DNA of 64,000 nt from contig NZ_JOKH01000001.1 in NCBI RefSeq assembly GCF_000722635.1, positions 1,555,182 to 1,619,181 of the forward strand, read 5' to 3'. A program made the position numbers and the translations under genes. The notes below the pieces were generated by a model. That model was not told the DNA's origin. It saw nothing but the letters and a program-made list of their open reading frames with translations, and did no database searches. Shown here in pieces: positions 31,883 through 40,736 of this stretch (its first letter is position 1; the number at the start of each line of letters is the position of its first letter). The stretch comes from Endozoicomonas numazuensis. Its GTDB lineage: Bacteria > Pseudomonadota > Gammaproteobacteria > Pseudomonadales > Endozoicomonadaceae.

Positions 31883-33287
31883 ACTTCACCCTCTCAATCC
31901 GAGCCAGCTGATATTCTTTATCAAGAATGGCCTGTTCAGGTTCATACATTCTCATTACTGCCATAAATATACCTTCAGGGACGGGCAGCCAGTTTTTGTT
32001 GGGGTCTTCCGGCTTTTCAGATTGCAGCCAGATTGTTAAAGATCCATCGTCGTTGAAGTGAATCCCCGGGGTTCGGTCACCAATGCTGTATCGATTGATT
32101 TCATTGCTGGCCAGTTGTTTTTTAGGAAGTTCGTAAGTGGCCACTGACCAGAAACCCTTTACAGGTGGTAACTGACCTTTCTCAAAATGCAATTTGTAGG
32201 TATTGCTGCCGGTCATGATGTCATCATCACCGGATGTCAGGGTGGCAGCATAGGTAGACTCTTCCGGGAGGTTGCCATAACCGTTGGCGACGACTGAAGC
32301 TCTTTGAATATAATCAAATCCATAGCGACCTACTTTCTGTGGAATCATCCAGCCGTTATAACTGGGTAAGGTGCGGAGTTCAGACGCTTCAACAATGTTA
32401 ATGCCTTCTTCCAGAGCCTGTTCCAGTCCCTTGAGAGTGGCTTCGCTCAATTGTTCAGGGTCAAAGTGACTGTTGGGGCCAATACCAATCAGGTCAAATT
32501 GAGCCATTAAAGCCTGTTCACTGGCCCGGGTTGGCAGCGTTCTCAGAGCTTTATTCATGTAGCTAAAAAACTCTATAGACTTCAGTGGGTCGATAGGGTC
32601 TGAGTTCGCAGGGGTGGGAGTGGCGGGTTTTTGTCCCGGAGTGAATTCGCTCAGTGCCGCCATCCAGATATTGTTCATGGCATCCACTGCGGCGGGTTTG
32701 TCGTTCTTGCCTGCTACATACATTCTGCCCAGCAACCAGCCTGTTGTAGACTCAACTTCAATCGGGGTGATGCCTTCAGGCAGTGTCCCTTGCCAGTCGG
32801 GAGATACCAGTGCGTAATAGGCTTCGTCAGTACCAAATGTTCGTCGTCCAATGTGGGTCACTTCAGAATACAGGTTGGTGACGGCAATGGTGAAATAGCG
32901 ACCTTGAGTGTCGGGCGTATGGATAATTACAGGTTCATTGCGGATATCAAACCAGCCACTGAAGTAAAGCGTGTCGTTATTGGGCAGTCTAAGATTGCCT
33001 GCATTGTCAGGCCCTACAATTTCATCGAATCGGTGCAAACGGTTAATGGGGGCGTAGACCTGCTGCTCCGCCTTCACTAAATGGGTTTCGTTGTGCATCT
33101 GTGCGGCCATATCCACCAGAGGGTAGCCGTAGACATAGGCCAGTGTGCCAATACTGGCGGCCATTTTCTCGGCAATAATGGCGTCGCTTCGTTTCTGTTG
33201 ATAACTGATGAATGATGCCAGGTTGATCTGACTGACTGCGACTCCGAGCAGGACCGCAACAGCCAGCAGGATAGAGACCTTTTTCAT
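31881..33287 (-). CDS. DUF1254/DUF1214 domain exported protein
   Basis: A 468-residue protein beginning with MKKVSILLAVAVLLGVAVSQ, a signal peptide or N-terminal anchor. The N-terminal half carries DUF1254 features (AYVYGYPLVDMAAQ, LPNNDTLYFSGWFD, GRYFTIAVTNLYSEV). The C-terminal half is DUF1214 (LTSGDDDIMTGSNTYKLHF, PPVKGFWSVATY, YSIGDRTPG, DGSLTIWLQ, NWLPVPEGIF). The family is widespread, envelope-associated and of unknown biochemistry. The start at 33287 is chosen over ATG 33305 because it opens directly into the signal. A LysR regulator is divergent across 178 bp and likely controls it. Confidence 0.88.
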   Translation of the reverse strand: MKKVSILLAVAVLLGVAVSQINLASFISYQQKRSDAIIAEKMAASIGTLAYVYGYPLVDMAAQMHNETHLVKAEQQVYAPINRLHRFDEIVGPDNAGNLRLPNNDTLYFSGWFDIRNEPVIIHTPDTQGRYFTIAVTNLYSEVTHIGRRTFGTDEAYYALVSPDWQGTLPEGITPIEVESTTGWLLGRMYVAGKNDKPAAVDAMNNIWMAALSEFTPGQKPATPTPANSDPIDPLKSIEFFSYMNKALRTLPTRASEQALMAQFDLIGIGPNSHFDPEQLSEATLKGLEQALEEGINIVEASELRTLPSYNGWMIPQKVGRYGFDYIQRASVVANGYGNLPEESTYAATLTSGDDDIMTGSNTYKLHFEKGQLPPVKGFWSVATYELPKKQLASNEINRYSIGDRTPGIHFNDDGSLTIWLQSEKPEDPNKNWLPVPEGIFMAVMRMYEPEQAILDKEYQLARIERVK

Positions 33288-33465
33288 TGTTATTTTCCGG
33301 GTCATGAGTGTATCTATGGGGTTTAATTACGTGTCTTCAGCTTAGGGACTCGGAAAAATTAATAAACAGCCTGGTTGGAAATCCGGGTTTTCCATATGGA
33401 AACGGGCAGGATGATCCGTGATATCTGTTATCATCGGCTCCTGAATAAAATAAGAACAGTGTCTT

Positions 33466-34365
33466 ATGAGTAAGATCGAGCAGTATCAGATATTCGGCTG
33501 CGCCGCTGAACTCGGGAGTTTCAGTCAGGCAGCAGAAAAACTGGGAGTATCGAATTCACACATCAGCAAACAAATGGCCAGGCTGGAAGTGGCTCTGGGC
33601 TACAAGCTTTTTCATCGAAGCCCCCATCTTTTTCTAACTGAAGCGGGAGAAACCCTCCTGCCTAATGTTCAATCCATGCTGGAGTGTTACAGCAATCTGG
33701 AACAGACCGGGCAGGCGTTGAAAGAAGACATATCGGGTATTGTGCGTCTCAGTGTTCCACCTCTGCTAGCCAGAGAACTGGTGCTTCCTGAGCTGCCACG
33801 ACTGATGAATGAGTACCCGGAGCTCAAAATAGACCTGACGGTAGAGCAGCCGACTCTTAAAGCCTTCTCTGATAAACAGGACATCATTATCACTATGGGG
33901 CAGCTGTCAGACAGTTCCCTTATTTGTAAAAGTCTGGGGCAGTGTTCAGTCGTTCTGGTGGCAACACCAGATTATCTGATGCAGAAGGGCGAGCCTCGAA
34001 TGCCTTCAGATCTGAAAGATCACCATTGTATGGCTTCTCATTTTCGCCTGTTTAACAGTGCTGTCCCGTGGGTCTTTCACAAGGATAAGAAGCAGTTTGC
34101 TGTTGAGATCGAAAGTCGTGTGGCCATGAATGATATTTATGGCATTAAAACACTGGTGAAGGCGCATATGGGGGTTGGGGTCATGCTCAAGTTTTTTGTT
34201 GAGGAAGAGATTCGTTCTGGCAAATTGGTCCAGGTGTTGCCTGATTTCCAGTTTGCTTCCAGGCCTCCTATCTATATGGTCTCCCGGGAGCGTCAGTTGC
34301 TTCCCGCTAATGTCAGGGTGCTCAAGGCTTTTTTGGGTGAAGTGATTGGGCAGCGGCTGAATTGA
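33466..34365 (+). CDS. LysR-family transcriptional regulator
   Basis: A 299-residue LysR-type regulator. The N-terminal winged helix is clear (FGCAAELGSFSQAAEKLGVSNSHISKQMARLE) with the linker helix following. The effector-binding domain contains the periplasmic-binding-like strands VRLSVPPLLARE and the hinge around VALVATPDYL. It is divergent from the DUF1254/DUF1214 gene, the usual arrangement for a LysR protein and its target. It also precedes the ChsH2-like operon by about 310 bp on the same strand, which makes that operon a second possible target. Effector unknown. Confidence 0.92.
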   Translation: MSKIEQYQIFGCAAELGSFSQAAEKLGVSNSHISKQMARLEVALGYKLFHRSPHLFLTEAGETLLPNVQSMLECYSNLEQTGQALKEDISGIVRLSVPPLLARELVLPELPRLMNEYPELKIDLTVEQPTLKAFSDKQDIIITMGQLSDSSLICKSLGQCSVVLVATPDYLMQKGEPRMPSDLKDHHCMASHFRLFNSAVPWVFHKDKKQFAVEIESRVAMNDIYGIKTLVKAHMGVGVMLKFFVEEEIRSGKLVQVLPDFQFASRPPIYMVSRERQLLPANVRVLKAFLGEVIGQRLN

Positions 34366-34675
34366 AGGTTTAGCAGTGCATGGGAAAGGGGTTAGTGAGA
34401 ACAGAGTAGGGTATGATCATCGTGAGCCCGATATGTTCATGGCTTTAATGCCATTAATGATCCTTATTCTCTGTTATTGATATTTTTGCCAGCCACGAAT
34501 GGCCATTTTTGTAATTGCCTGCATCCTCCCGACCCGTAAAATGCTAACTGATCTATGCCTATAGCGATAAGTGCGTAAGATAAGTGCATAAAAAGAACAG
34601 AAGAAACTTCCGGCTTAACAGCCCTTGAAGGAAGTGAAAAACATCTGGCCTGATCAACAGGCGGAGACAGTAAGC

Positions 34676-35674
34676 ATGACTGATCAGAACAACAATAAGG
34701 AACTGGAAGCCCGGATGGCTGAGACCGTCGGTGTGAGGGTTGGTCCTCACAGAAGCTGGGATCCAGTCAATCAGCCCATGATCCGTCACTGGGCCCAGGC
34801 TATGGGGGATCAGAACCCCATGTATACCGATGCAGAATACGCTGCAAAGAGCTCCGAAGGTTCAACGATAGCACCTCCTACGATGCTGCAGGCCTGGACC
34901 ATGAGAGGCGTAACAGGACAGCATGCTCCGGGAACAAAAGAGCGTACCGAAGCTCAGCCTTACGTACTGAATATTCTGGATGAGTATGGTTTTGTCGGTG
35001 TAGTGGCCGTTAACTGTGACCAGGAATATTTCCGTACACTCAAGCCAGGCGATGATATTTCTCACTACATGGAAATTGAATCTATTTCCGAGAGAAAAGA
35101 TACCGCCCTGGGTAGCGGGTACTTTGTCACTGAGCTGTGGACTTTTGTTGATCAGAATGAAGAAAAAGTAGGTGAGATGCGTTTCCGCCTGCTCAAATTC
35201 ATTCCACCCAAAAGCGATAACAAGCCAAAGGCTTCCAGTGCCGACCAGCAAAATAAAAGCGCCAAGGCTAAAAAAGCTGTACGACCTCGTCCTGGTATTA
35301 ATCGTGACAACCGTTTCTTCTGGGATGGACTGAAAGAAGGTAAGCTGTTGATTCAGCGTTGTAAGTCCTGCGAAACCCTGAGACATCCACCTTCACCCAT
35401 GTGCCCAAGCTGTCGTTCGTTGGAGCGTGATGCGGTTGAAGCCAGTGGTAACGGTGTGATTCACAGTTTTGTGAATCTGCATCATCCCGCTCTGCCTGCT
35501 TTTGATGAACCTAACCCCATCGCTCTTGTGGAACTGGAAGAAGGCACCCGTCTGGTCGCTGGCTTGGTTGGTATCGAGCCTGAGGATGTAAAGATTGGAA
35601 TGTCGGTTAAGGCAGAGATCACTCAGTGCGATGAAGAATTGACACTGGCCCTGTTCAGACCTGTTGAAGCTTAA
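34676..35674 (+). CDS. ChsH2-like fusion: MaoC-type hotdog domain plus Zn-ribbon/DUF35 domain
   Basis: A 332-residue protein. Residues 1-165 form an FAS1/MaoC-like hotdog (RHWAQAMGDQNPMYTD), in which the catalytic His of the D-x4-H motif is a Tyr. After a lysine- and alanine-rich linker comes a DUF35 domain with a zinc ribbon (CKSCETLRHPPSPMCPSC) and OB-fold. This exact domain order is that of M. tuberculosis ChsH2, which forms a hydratase with ChsH1 and whose DUF35 part binds the aldolase Ltp2. The start at ATG 34676 has GGAG nine bases upstream; a TTG at 34625 would add 17 residues. It leads a four-gene operon with dehydrogenase, MaoC and Ltp2-like genes. Confidence 0.88.
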   Translation: MTDQNNNKELEARMAETVGVRVGPHRSWDPVNQPMIRHWAQAMGDQNPMYTDAEYAAKSSEGSTIAPPTMLQAWTMRGVTGQHAPGTKERTEAQPYVLNILDEYGFVGVVAVNCDQEYFRTLKPGDDISHYMEIESISERKDTALGSGYFVTELWTFVDQNEEKVGEMRFRLLKFIPPKSDNKPKASSADQQNKSAKAKKAVRPRPGINRDNRFFWDGLKEGKLLIQRCKSCETLRHPPSPMCPSCRSLERDAVEASGNGVIHSFVNLHHPALPAFDEPNPIALVELEEGTRLVAGLVGIEPEDVKIGMSVKAEITQCDEELTLALFRPVEA

Positions 35675-35697
35675 GGAAACCTTAAAGGAGCGAGGAT

Positions 35698-36837
35698 ATG
35701 GAATTTTCATTGACTGAAGATCAGTTGGCTATCAAGGACCTGAGCGCACAGGTACTGGCAGATTTGTCGACGGATGAAAGACTGAAAGCTTTGCAAGAGA
35801 AAGGCGAAGTTTACGACAAGGATCTGTGGCAGCAGTTTGCCGATTCCGGACTGCTGGGTATGGCTGTACCTGAAAGTTATGGCGGTAGCGGCTTTGGACT
35901 GGTCGAAATTTGTCTGATGCTGGAAGAGCAGGGACGTTATGTTGCGCCTTTGCCTCTGTTACCCAGCCTTGCTCTGGCAGGACTGGCGCTGGCTGAATAT
36001 GGCTCTGAAGAGCAAAAAACACAATATCTGACGGCACTGGCCACCGGTGAGAGTATTTTAACAGCGGCCCTGGCTGAAGAAGGGCTCAGTAATCCTCACA
36101 AAACCGTGTTGAATGCAGAAAAAAACGGTGATCAGTACATTTTGAATGGCACCCGTGTCTGTGTTCCTTATGCCAAAGAATCAGCCGTGGTTCTGGTACC
36201 GGCCACTCAGGAAGATGGTAAAACGGTGATTTTCCTGGTGACACCCGGAACTGAGGGTGTTGAGCTGGAGTATCAGGAAAGTACAAACGGCGAGCCGCTA
36301 TATACCATGACTCTGTCTAATGTCAGCTTATCTCAGGCTCAGGTACTGGCAGGAGCGGACAAGGGCGAAGAAGCCTACAAGTTTATGGTGGATCGCGGTA
36401 ATGTTTGCCATGCAGCTACTCAGGTCGGTATTGCCGAGGAAGCACTGAAACGCACGGTAGAATATACGACTGAGAGAAAGCAGTTTGGTAAGTCAATCGC
36501 ACAATTCCAGGGCACCACACTGAGATGTGCGGATGCCTACATGGATATTGAAGGTATGCGTTCAACCTACTGGCAGGCTGTATGGAAACTGAGTGAGAAC
36601 ATGCCTGCAGAGCCAGAAGTCAGAGCGGCAAAATATTGGGCTTGTGTCGCAGGTGGTCGAGTGGTTCACACGGCTCAGCACTTGCATGGTGGTATTGGTG
36701 CTGATATTGATTATCCGCTGCATCGTTACTTCCTGTGGGCCAAGCGAAACGAGTTGAACCTGGGTGGGGGCAGCCTGCAGCTGGCCAAATTGGGAGCTCT
36801 GCTGGCGGACAAAGAATCTGTGGTGAACGTATTATGA
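35698..36837 (+). CDS. Acyl-CoA dehydrogenase, ChsE-like
   Basis: A 379-residue acyl-CoA dehydrogenase. The N-terminal helical domain starts FSLTEDQLAIKDL, the middle beta domain is present, and the C-terminal domain has VEYTTERKQFGKSIAQFQG and QHLHGGIGADIDYPLHRYF, the FAD- and substrate-contacting segments. In actinobacterial steroid degraders the ChsE1-ChsE2 heterotetramer introduces the double bond in the three-carbon side chain before ChsH1/ChsH2. Here only one such gene lies in the operon, with its stop overlapping the MaoC start (TATGA). Either it acts as a homo-oligomer or it pairs with a product of the 51662-53992 genes. The ribosome site AAGGAG precedes the ATG. Confidence 0.88.
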   Translation: MEFSLTEDQLAIKDLSAQVLADLSTDERLKALQEKGEVYDKDLWQQFADSGLLGMAVPESYGGSGFGLVEICLMLEEQGRYVAPLPLLPSLALAGLALAEYGSEEQKTQYLTALATGESILTAALAEEGLSNPHKTVLNAEKNGDQYILNGTRVCVPYAKESAVVLVPATQEDGKTVIFLVTPGTEGVELEYQESTNGEPLYTMTLSNVSLSQAQVLAGADKGEEAYKFMVDRGNVCHAATQVGIAEEALKRTVEYTTERKQFGKSIAQFQGTTLRCADAYMDIEGMRSTYWQAVWKLSENMPAEPEVRAAKYWACVAGGRVVHTAQHLHGGIGADIDYPLHRYFLWAKRNELNLGGGSLQLAKLGALLADKESVVNVL

Positions 36838-37283
36838 GCCAGACTGTTGTGAATCAAACGGCGAATCGAGTGAGCTTTGACCAGGTAGAAGTTGGGCAGA
36901 AGCTGCCTGAACTGATCATTGATGTGACGGCAGAACAGATAGTTGCAGGCGCAATGGCATCCCGTGATTATCAGGATGTGCATCATGACAAGGAGAAGGC
37001 TCAGGCTCTGGGTTCTCCTGATATCTTCATGAACATTCTGACCACTAATGGTCTGGTTGGGCGCTTTGTCACCGACTGGAGTGGGCCTGAAGGTATGTTG
37101 AAAAAGGTGAATATCAAACTGGGTGCACCAAATTATCCCGGCGACAGTATGCGTCTGGTAGGCAAGGTGACTGAAAAACAGCAAAAAGACGACCAGAACC
37201 TGGTTGAAGTTTCAGTGATCGGAAAGAACAGTATGGGTAGTCATGTAACCGGCACCGTGCTGGTTGCATTACCACTGGCATAA
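36834..37283 (+). CDS. MaoC-family enoyl-CoA hydratase, ChsH1-like
   Basis: A 149-residue single-hotdog protein. It has the hydratase motif D-x4-H in SRDYQDVHHDKEKA and the following GSPDIFMN segment. It is the expected catalytic partner of the upstream ChsH2-like protein, whose own hotdog lacks the histidine. Together they would hydrate the side-chain enoyl-CoA before retro-aldol cleavage. The start at 36834 overlaps the dehydrogenase stop by four bases; the longer frame from 36735 is only the dehydrogenase in another phase. The Ltp2-like gene follows after 15 bases. Confidence 0.88.
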   Translation: MSQTVVNQTANRVSFDQVEVGQKLPELIIDVTAEQIVAGAMASRDYQDVHHDKEKAQALGSPDIFMNILTTNGLVGRFVTDWSGPEGMLKKVNIKLGAPNYPGDSMRLVGKVTEKQQKDDQNLVEVSVIGKNSMGSHVTGTVLVALPLA

Positions 37284-37298
37284 GGCGAGAGTGAAAGA

Positions 37299-38477
37299 AT
37301 GTCCAACAGAACGCTGAGTGGCCAGGCGGCAATCGTCGGTATTGGAGCCACTGAATTTTCCAAAAACTCTGGCCGCAGTGAAATGCAGCTGGCAGTAGAG
37401 TGTGTCACCCAGGCGCTGGCCGATGCGGGTATTGACCCTTCAGAAGTAGATGGTATCTCTACCTTTACCATGGATAATAACCCTGAAATTGAAGTATTCA
37501 GGGAAATTGGTGGTAAAGAGCTGAAAATGTTTAGCCGTATTCACTACGGTGGTGGTGCCGCCTGCGGTACAGTTCAGCAGGCAGCTATGGCTGTTGCAAC
37601 CGGTGTTTGTGAGGTGGTGGTTGTTTATCGTGCCATGAACGAGCGCTCAGAGTACCGCTTTGGTGCAGGTATGCAGGATACGGCCGCTGAGCCTGACTTC
37701 GAAACTGCACATTATGGCTGGTACATTCCCCACGGACTGGTTACACCGGCATCGTGGGTGGCCATGAATGCTCAACGGTATCTCCATGAGACCGGCGCAA
37801 CCTCTGAAGACTTTGGTCGTGTAGCGGTAGCAGCTCGGGAATTTGCGGCTACCAACCCGAATGCCTGGTTCTATGAACAACCCATCACTCTGGAAGATCA
37901 TCAGAACTCTCGCTGGATTGCTGAACCTTTGCGCCTTCTGGACTGCTGTCAGGAAAGTGATGGCGGTGTTGCTCTGGTCATTACTTCGGCTGAGCGCGCC
38001 AAGAAGCTGAATAAAGAGCCGGCTCTTATTAAGGGTGCTGCTCAGGGCGCTTGTGATGATCCGCAGATGATGACGCATTTTTATCGTAAGGATATTACTC
38101 GTCTGACTGAAGTCGGCTTAGTGGCCAAGCAGCTTTATAAGCAGGCTGGTCTGACACCTGACGATATTCAGTCAGCCATCATCTATGACCACTTCACTCC
38201 ATTTGTATTGACCCAGCTGGAAGAGTTTGGATTTGCCGATAAAGGCAAGGCCAAAGATTTTGTCCGCAATGGTGACATTAAAATGGGTGGACGACTGCCA
38301 ATCAATATGCACGGCGGTCAGTTAGGTGAAGCTTATATTCACGGTATGAACGGTATTGCGGAAGCGGTGCGTCAGATTCGTGGTGAAGCTGTAAACCAGG
38401 TCGACAAGGTTGAAAACATGATCGTTTCAGCCGGTACCGGTGTTCCTACCAGTGGGCTTATTCTGGGTAAGGGATAA
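37299..38477 (+). CDS. Ltp2-like thiolase-fold retro-aldolase
   Basis: A 392-residue thiolase-superfamily protein lacking the classical catalytic cysteines. Tyr296 in IIYDHFTPF and Tyr346 in GGQLGEAYIHGMN lie two residues from the numbering of the two tyrosines reported as essential in Ltp2 of Thermomonospora curvata (Tyr294, Tyr344; from memory). Ltp2 cleaves the 17-hydroxy C22 steroid acyl-CoA to a 17-ketosteroid and propionyl-CoA with the DUF35 domain of ChsH2. That partner is encoded three genes upstream. A terminal palindromic element follows. The combined evidence makes this the best-defined functional unit in the window. Confidence 0.9.
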   Translation: MSNRTLSGQAAIVGIGATEFSKNSGRSEMQLAVECVTQALADAGIDPSEVDGISTFTMDNNPEIEVFREIGGKELKMFSRIHYGGGAACGTVQQAAMAVATGVCEVVVVYRAMNERSEYRFGAGMQDTAAEPDFETAHYGWYIPHGLVTPASWVAMNAQRYLHETGATSEDFGRVAVAAREFAATNPNAWFYEQPITLEDHQNSRWIAEPLRLLDCCQESDGGVALVITSAERAKKLNKEPALIKGAAQGACDDPQMMTHFYRKDITRLTEVGLVAKQLYKQAGLTPDDIQSAIIYDHFTPFVLTQLEEFGFADKGKAKDFVRNGDIKMGGRLPINMHGGQLGEAYIHGMNGIAEAVRQIRGEAVNQVDKVENMIVSAGTGVPTSGLILGKG

Positions 38478-38483
38478 GTTTGC

Positions 38484-38780
38484 AGAGAGCCAGTTCTAGG
38501 GAAGGTGTGAACAAGTCCTATGCGTGCTCTGCAAGGCAAAAAGGCGGCAGATACAAGGCGCAGTTTGCGGTTAATGGCCTTAGTCCTTAATAAAAACTGG
38601 AACGCAGTAGGTGCCGCCTTTTTGCCTTGCCCTTCGGGGCCTCCAGGGGGATCCAGACTCTGCGTTAGCCTTTTTTGACAGGTCTAGACATGCCTGTAAA
38701 AGACTGCCTTGATTCTGAATCCCCCTGGCAGGCCAGAGCACATAGGACTTATTCACACCTTCCCTTGTCTGGCTCTCTCA
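38484..38780. mobile_element. MITE-like element with long terminal inverted repeats
   Basis: About 35-base imperfect terminal inverted repeats (GAGAGCCAG...GGAAGGTGTGAA...AGTCCTATG...TGCTCTG and complement) bound about 295 bp. An inner palindrome, GGCAAAAAGGCGGCA/TGCCGCCTTTTTGCC, lies inside. No transposase frame is present. It fills the gap between the Ltp2-like and YceI genes and could also end transcription. The half-site CTAGGAAGGGTGT near 18903 may be a remnant of the same family. Confidence 0.7.
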
Positions 38781-38885
38781 CTTTTACTTCTCTTCTTCGT
38801 GATCGCATTCAGGTCGATTGCACTTCATAGTTCTGTGAATCTCCCGCACTTTTCTACTGACTTTGCATGGCTGTGCTGGGTTCTG

Positions 38886-39470
38886 TCATTTATTTGTGAA
38901 AATTAAATGAAAATAGACAGGCACTGCAGGGCTGATAGAGGTTAGGCCCGCAACGGCTTTTAGTTTTTCGACTCCGGCAAGGAGTTCAAATGGCGAGGCA
39001 TTAATAATCAGAGGTTGTGCAGAGGAAACCAGAACAGTTTTGTTGTTGAGGTAGCTGACCAGCATTACTGCGGTCATTTCGAGCACTTTACCGTGAAGAG
39101 AGAGGGAAATAGGGGCTTCTATATGACGCACCATGCCGGGTTGTATGTTCGACACAAGTTTTTGTTCCAGTTCTGCTGTTATCACTGCCTCAGGAAATTG
39201 AGCGATCTCGAATAGCAGGGTTTTCATTCTTTCATCGCGTATGGCTATTCCTGTATCAATCGTCGACAAATCAATTGAGATTTGAGCTTGTCCTTTATTC
39301 GTAATGGTTCCACTCATTGAGCTGAAAGTATGAACTTCAGCCACGACATTGGCTTTAGTGGTGACCAGGTTGATAGTCGACTGGCTGTTATCCAGAGTCC
39401 ATTGAGCGAAGCTGTTGACAGTGAAAAAAGTTAAGTAGAGCGCTGCTACCCATTTGATTAGACTTTCCAT
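38886..39470 (-). CDS. YceI-family exported lipid-binding protein
   Basis: A 194-residue protein with a signal peptide ending around FAQ (residue 22). It begins its mature part with WTLDNSQSTINLVTTK, the usual YceI opening, and continues with the SGTITNKGQAQISIDLSTIDTGIAIRDERM pattern and the late LHGKVLEMTA strand. YceI proteins are periplasmic lipocalin-like barrels that bind isoprenoids or amphiphiles. It stands alone on the minus strand beside steroid genes; binding of a hydrophobic substrate would fit but is inference. Confidence 0.88.
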   Translation of the reverse strand: MESLIKWVAALYLTFFTVNSFAQWTLDNSQSTINLVTTKANVVAEVHTFSSMSGTITNKGQAQISIDLSTIDTGIAIRDERMKTLLFEIAQFPEAVITAELEQKLVSNIQPGMVRHIEAPISLSLHGKVLEMTAVMLVSYLNNKTVLVSSAQPLIINASPFELLAGVEKLKAVAGLTSISPAVPVYFHLIFTNK

Positions 39471-39652
39471 GACAGTTCCTTGTCTTCGTTGGAGATATTG
39501 GAGTAATCAAGAACAGATTATCCCAGTCAGCGCAGCCATGAAAGAGTGATGCACTCAAAGGAAGGGGTTTGCAGAGATGCTTATGGTTCAGCAGAGCATT
39601 GAAGAAACTGCGAAGTGAAAGGTAGGTATGAGGCTTTTTGGACGTTAGAGTT

Positions 39653-39682
39653 TAAAAAGAACGGCAAGTACCGCTCTTTTTA
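39653..39682 (-). terminator. Rho-independent terminator after the thioesterase gene
   Basis: A hairpin AAAAGAGCGG...CCGTTCTTTT (minus strand) with one mismatch is flanked by A- and T-runs, about 70 bases past the stop of the thioesterase gene. It could act in both directions. Confidence 0.65.
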
Positions 39683-39731
39683 AAGACATTTTTTGAAGAC
39701 ATTTTTTGAAGACATTTTGTGAAGACATTGT
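39683..39731. repeat. 13-bp tandem repeat, nearly four copies
   Basis: The unit AAGACATTTTTTG recurs at 39683, 39696, 39709 and 39722 with small changes. It is non-coding and lies between the terminator and the thioesterase stop codon, with nothing else seen in the gap. Confidence 0.8.
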
Positions 39732-39753
39732 CTCAAACGATTATCTATCAGGT

Positions 39754-40134
39754 TTAGTCTTTTATGTTATCCATGCTCAGTGAATGAGGTACTGGCTGTC
39801 CCTCATCATTAATTGCCACAAAGACAATTTTATCGACCTGAATAATGACTTGTTTGGTGATTTTGTTACGCACTTCACAGCGTACTGTGAAGGATGTTGT
39901 GCCAACACTGGCTACTTCCATGCCGAATTCAATGACGTCCCCGTTAAATGCGGAGCCGACAAAATTGATTTCAGACATGTATTTGGTGACCAGATTGCGA
40001 CTGAAGCCCATTTGGCAAGAAGCAAAAATGCCCGCTTCTTCATCAATCCAGCTGAGGAGGTAACCACCAAACAGTCGGTTTGCAGGGTTGAGGTCGCCAG
40101 GTTTCACTACACGGCGTGAGTAGTACTTCATCAT
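39754..40134 (-). CDS. Acyl-CoA thioesterase, YciA-like hotdog
   Basis: A 126-residue single-hotdog protein. It shows the YciA/BACH layout: RVVKPGDLNPANRLFGGYLLSWIDEEAG with the catalytic Asn and the Asp-Glu of the long helix, then NFVGSAFNGDVIEFGMEVASVGTTSFTV. Such enzymes hydrolyse acyl-CoAs to free acid and CoA in the cytoplasm and relieve CoA trapping. It is monocistronic with a downstream terminator. In this neighbourhood it could spare CoA during side-chain oxidation. The start follows a GGAG about eight bases upstream. Confidence 0.9.
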   Translation of the reverse strand: MMKYYSRRVVKPGDLNPANRLFGGYLLSWIDEEAGIFASCQMGFSRNLVTKYMSEINFVGSAFNGDVIEFGMEVASVGTTSFTVRCEVRNKITKQVIIQVDKIVFVAINDEGQPVPHSLSMDNIKD

Positions 40135-40736
40135 TGGGCTTCTCCTTGGAATTCTTGTTCGCTATTCAATGCAATGTTGACCAATGGGTTGAAACTCAGT
40201 TTTTGAGGTTTAGTAACAACCGAGCAGTTTTTATGCCAGATCAGAGCGCTGACTTTCAACAGCCTCTGGGACTATCTCCTAAAGGACTCTGAATGTCTCT
40301 AATCAATGGAGACTATGTTGTGTATATAAAGAATCATCACTGGGTGTTTTACTCAGTATTTCATGAAAAATACTCCCTGGTGCCGCCAGATATTTTGCCC
40401 AATACCGTTCGCACTGAGCACTGTCGAGGTGCATGATCAGCATCCTTCGACAGCTTCAGGATTAACGAAGATGTGTGTGGTGATTAATACCTGCTTCGCT
40501 AAGTGGTTTCCGAACGCATCCGCAAAGAGTAAAAAAAAGCTCTTAATCCATCGGCAAAGAGGCCTGAAATCAAGGGGTAGGGTCTAATAGACTCCAAGAA
40601 GCGCCGCGAAGGAGTTGCCAGTCTTTCAAGACAGGTATGAGCGGGAAAATGAAATCATGTTATGTACTGCATCTCTCTTGAGAGGGGCAGTCATAAATGA
40701 AATATATAAAATAAGAACAATAAGAAGGTGTCTTCT
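40135..40736. other. 602-bp intergenic region
   Basis: Apart from one copy of the dispersed palindrome (40405-40470) I see no gene. Short frames here are translations of the repeat or lack a ribosome site. The last 50 bases, AT-rich with AGAAGG near 40722, form the leader of the alkylsulfatase-like gene. Confidence 0.6.
40405..40470. repeat. Dispersed palindromic repeat, copy 2
   Basis: CCGTTCGCACTGAGCACTGTCGAGGTGCA and CATCCTTCGACAGCTTCAGG form the same hairpin as the copies at 10437, 44016, 46073 and 54041, with extra mismatches. Confidence 0.8.
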
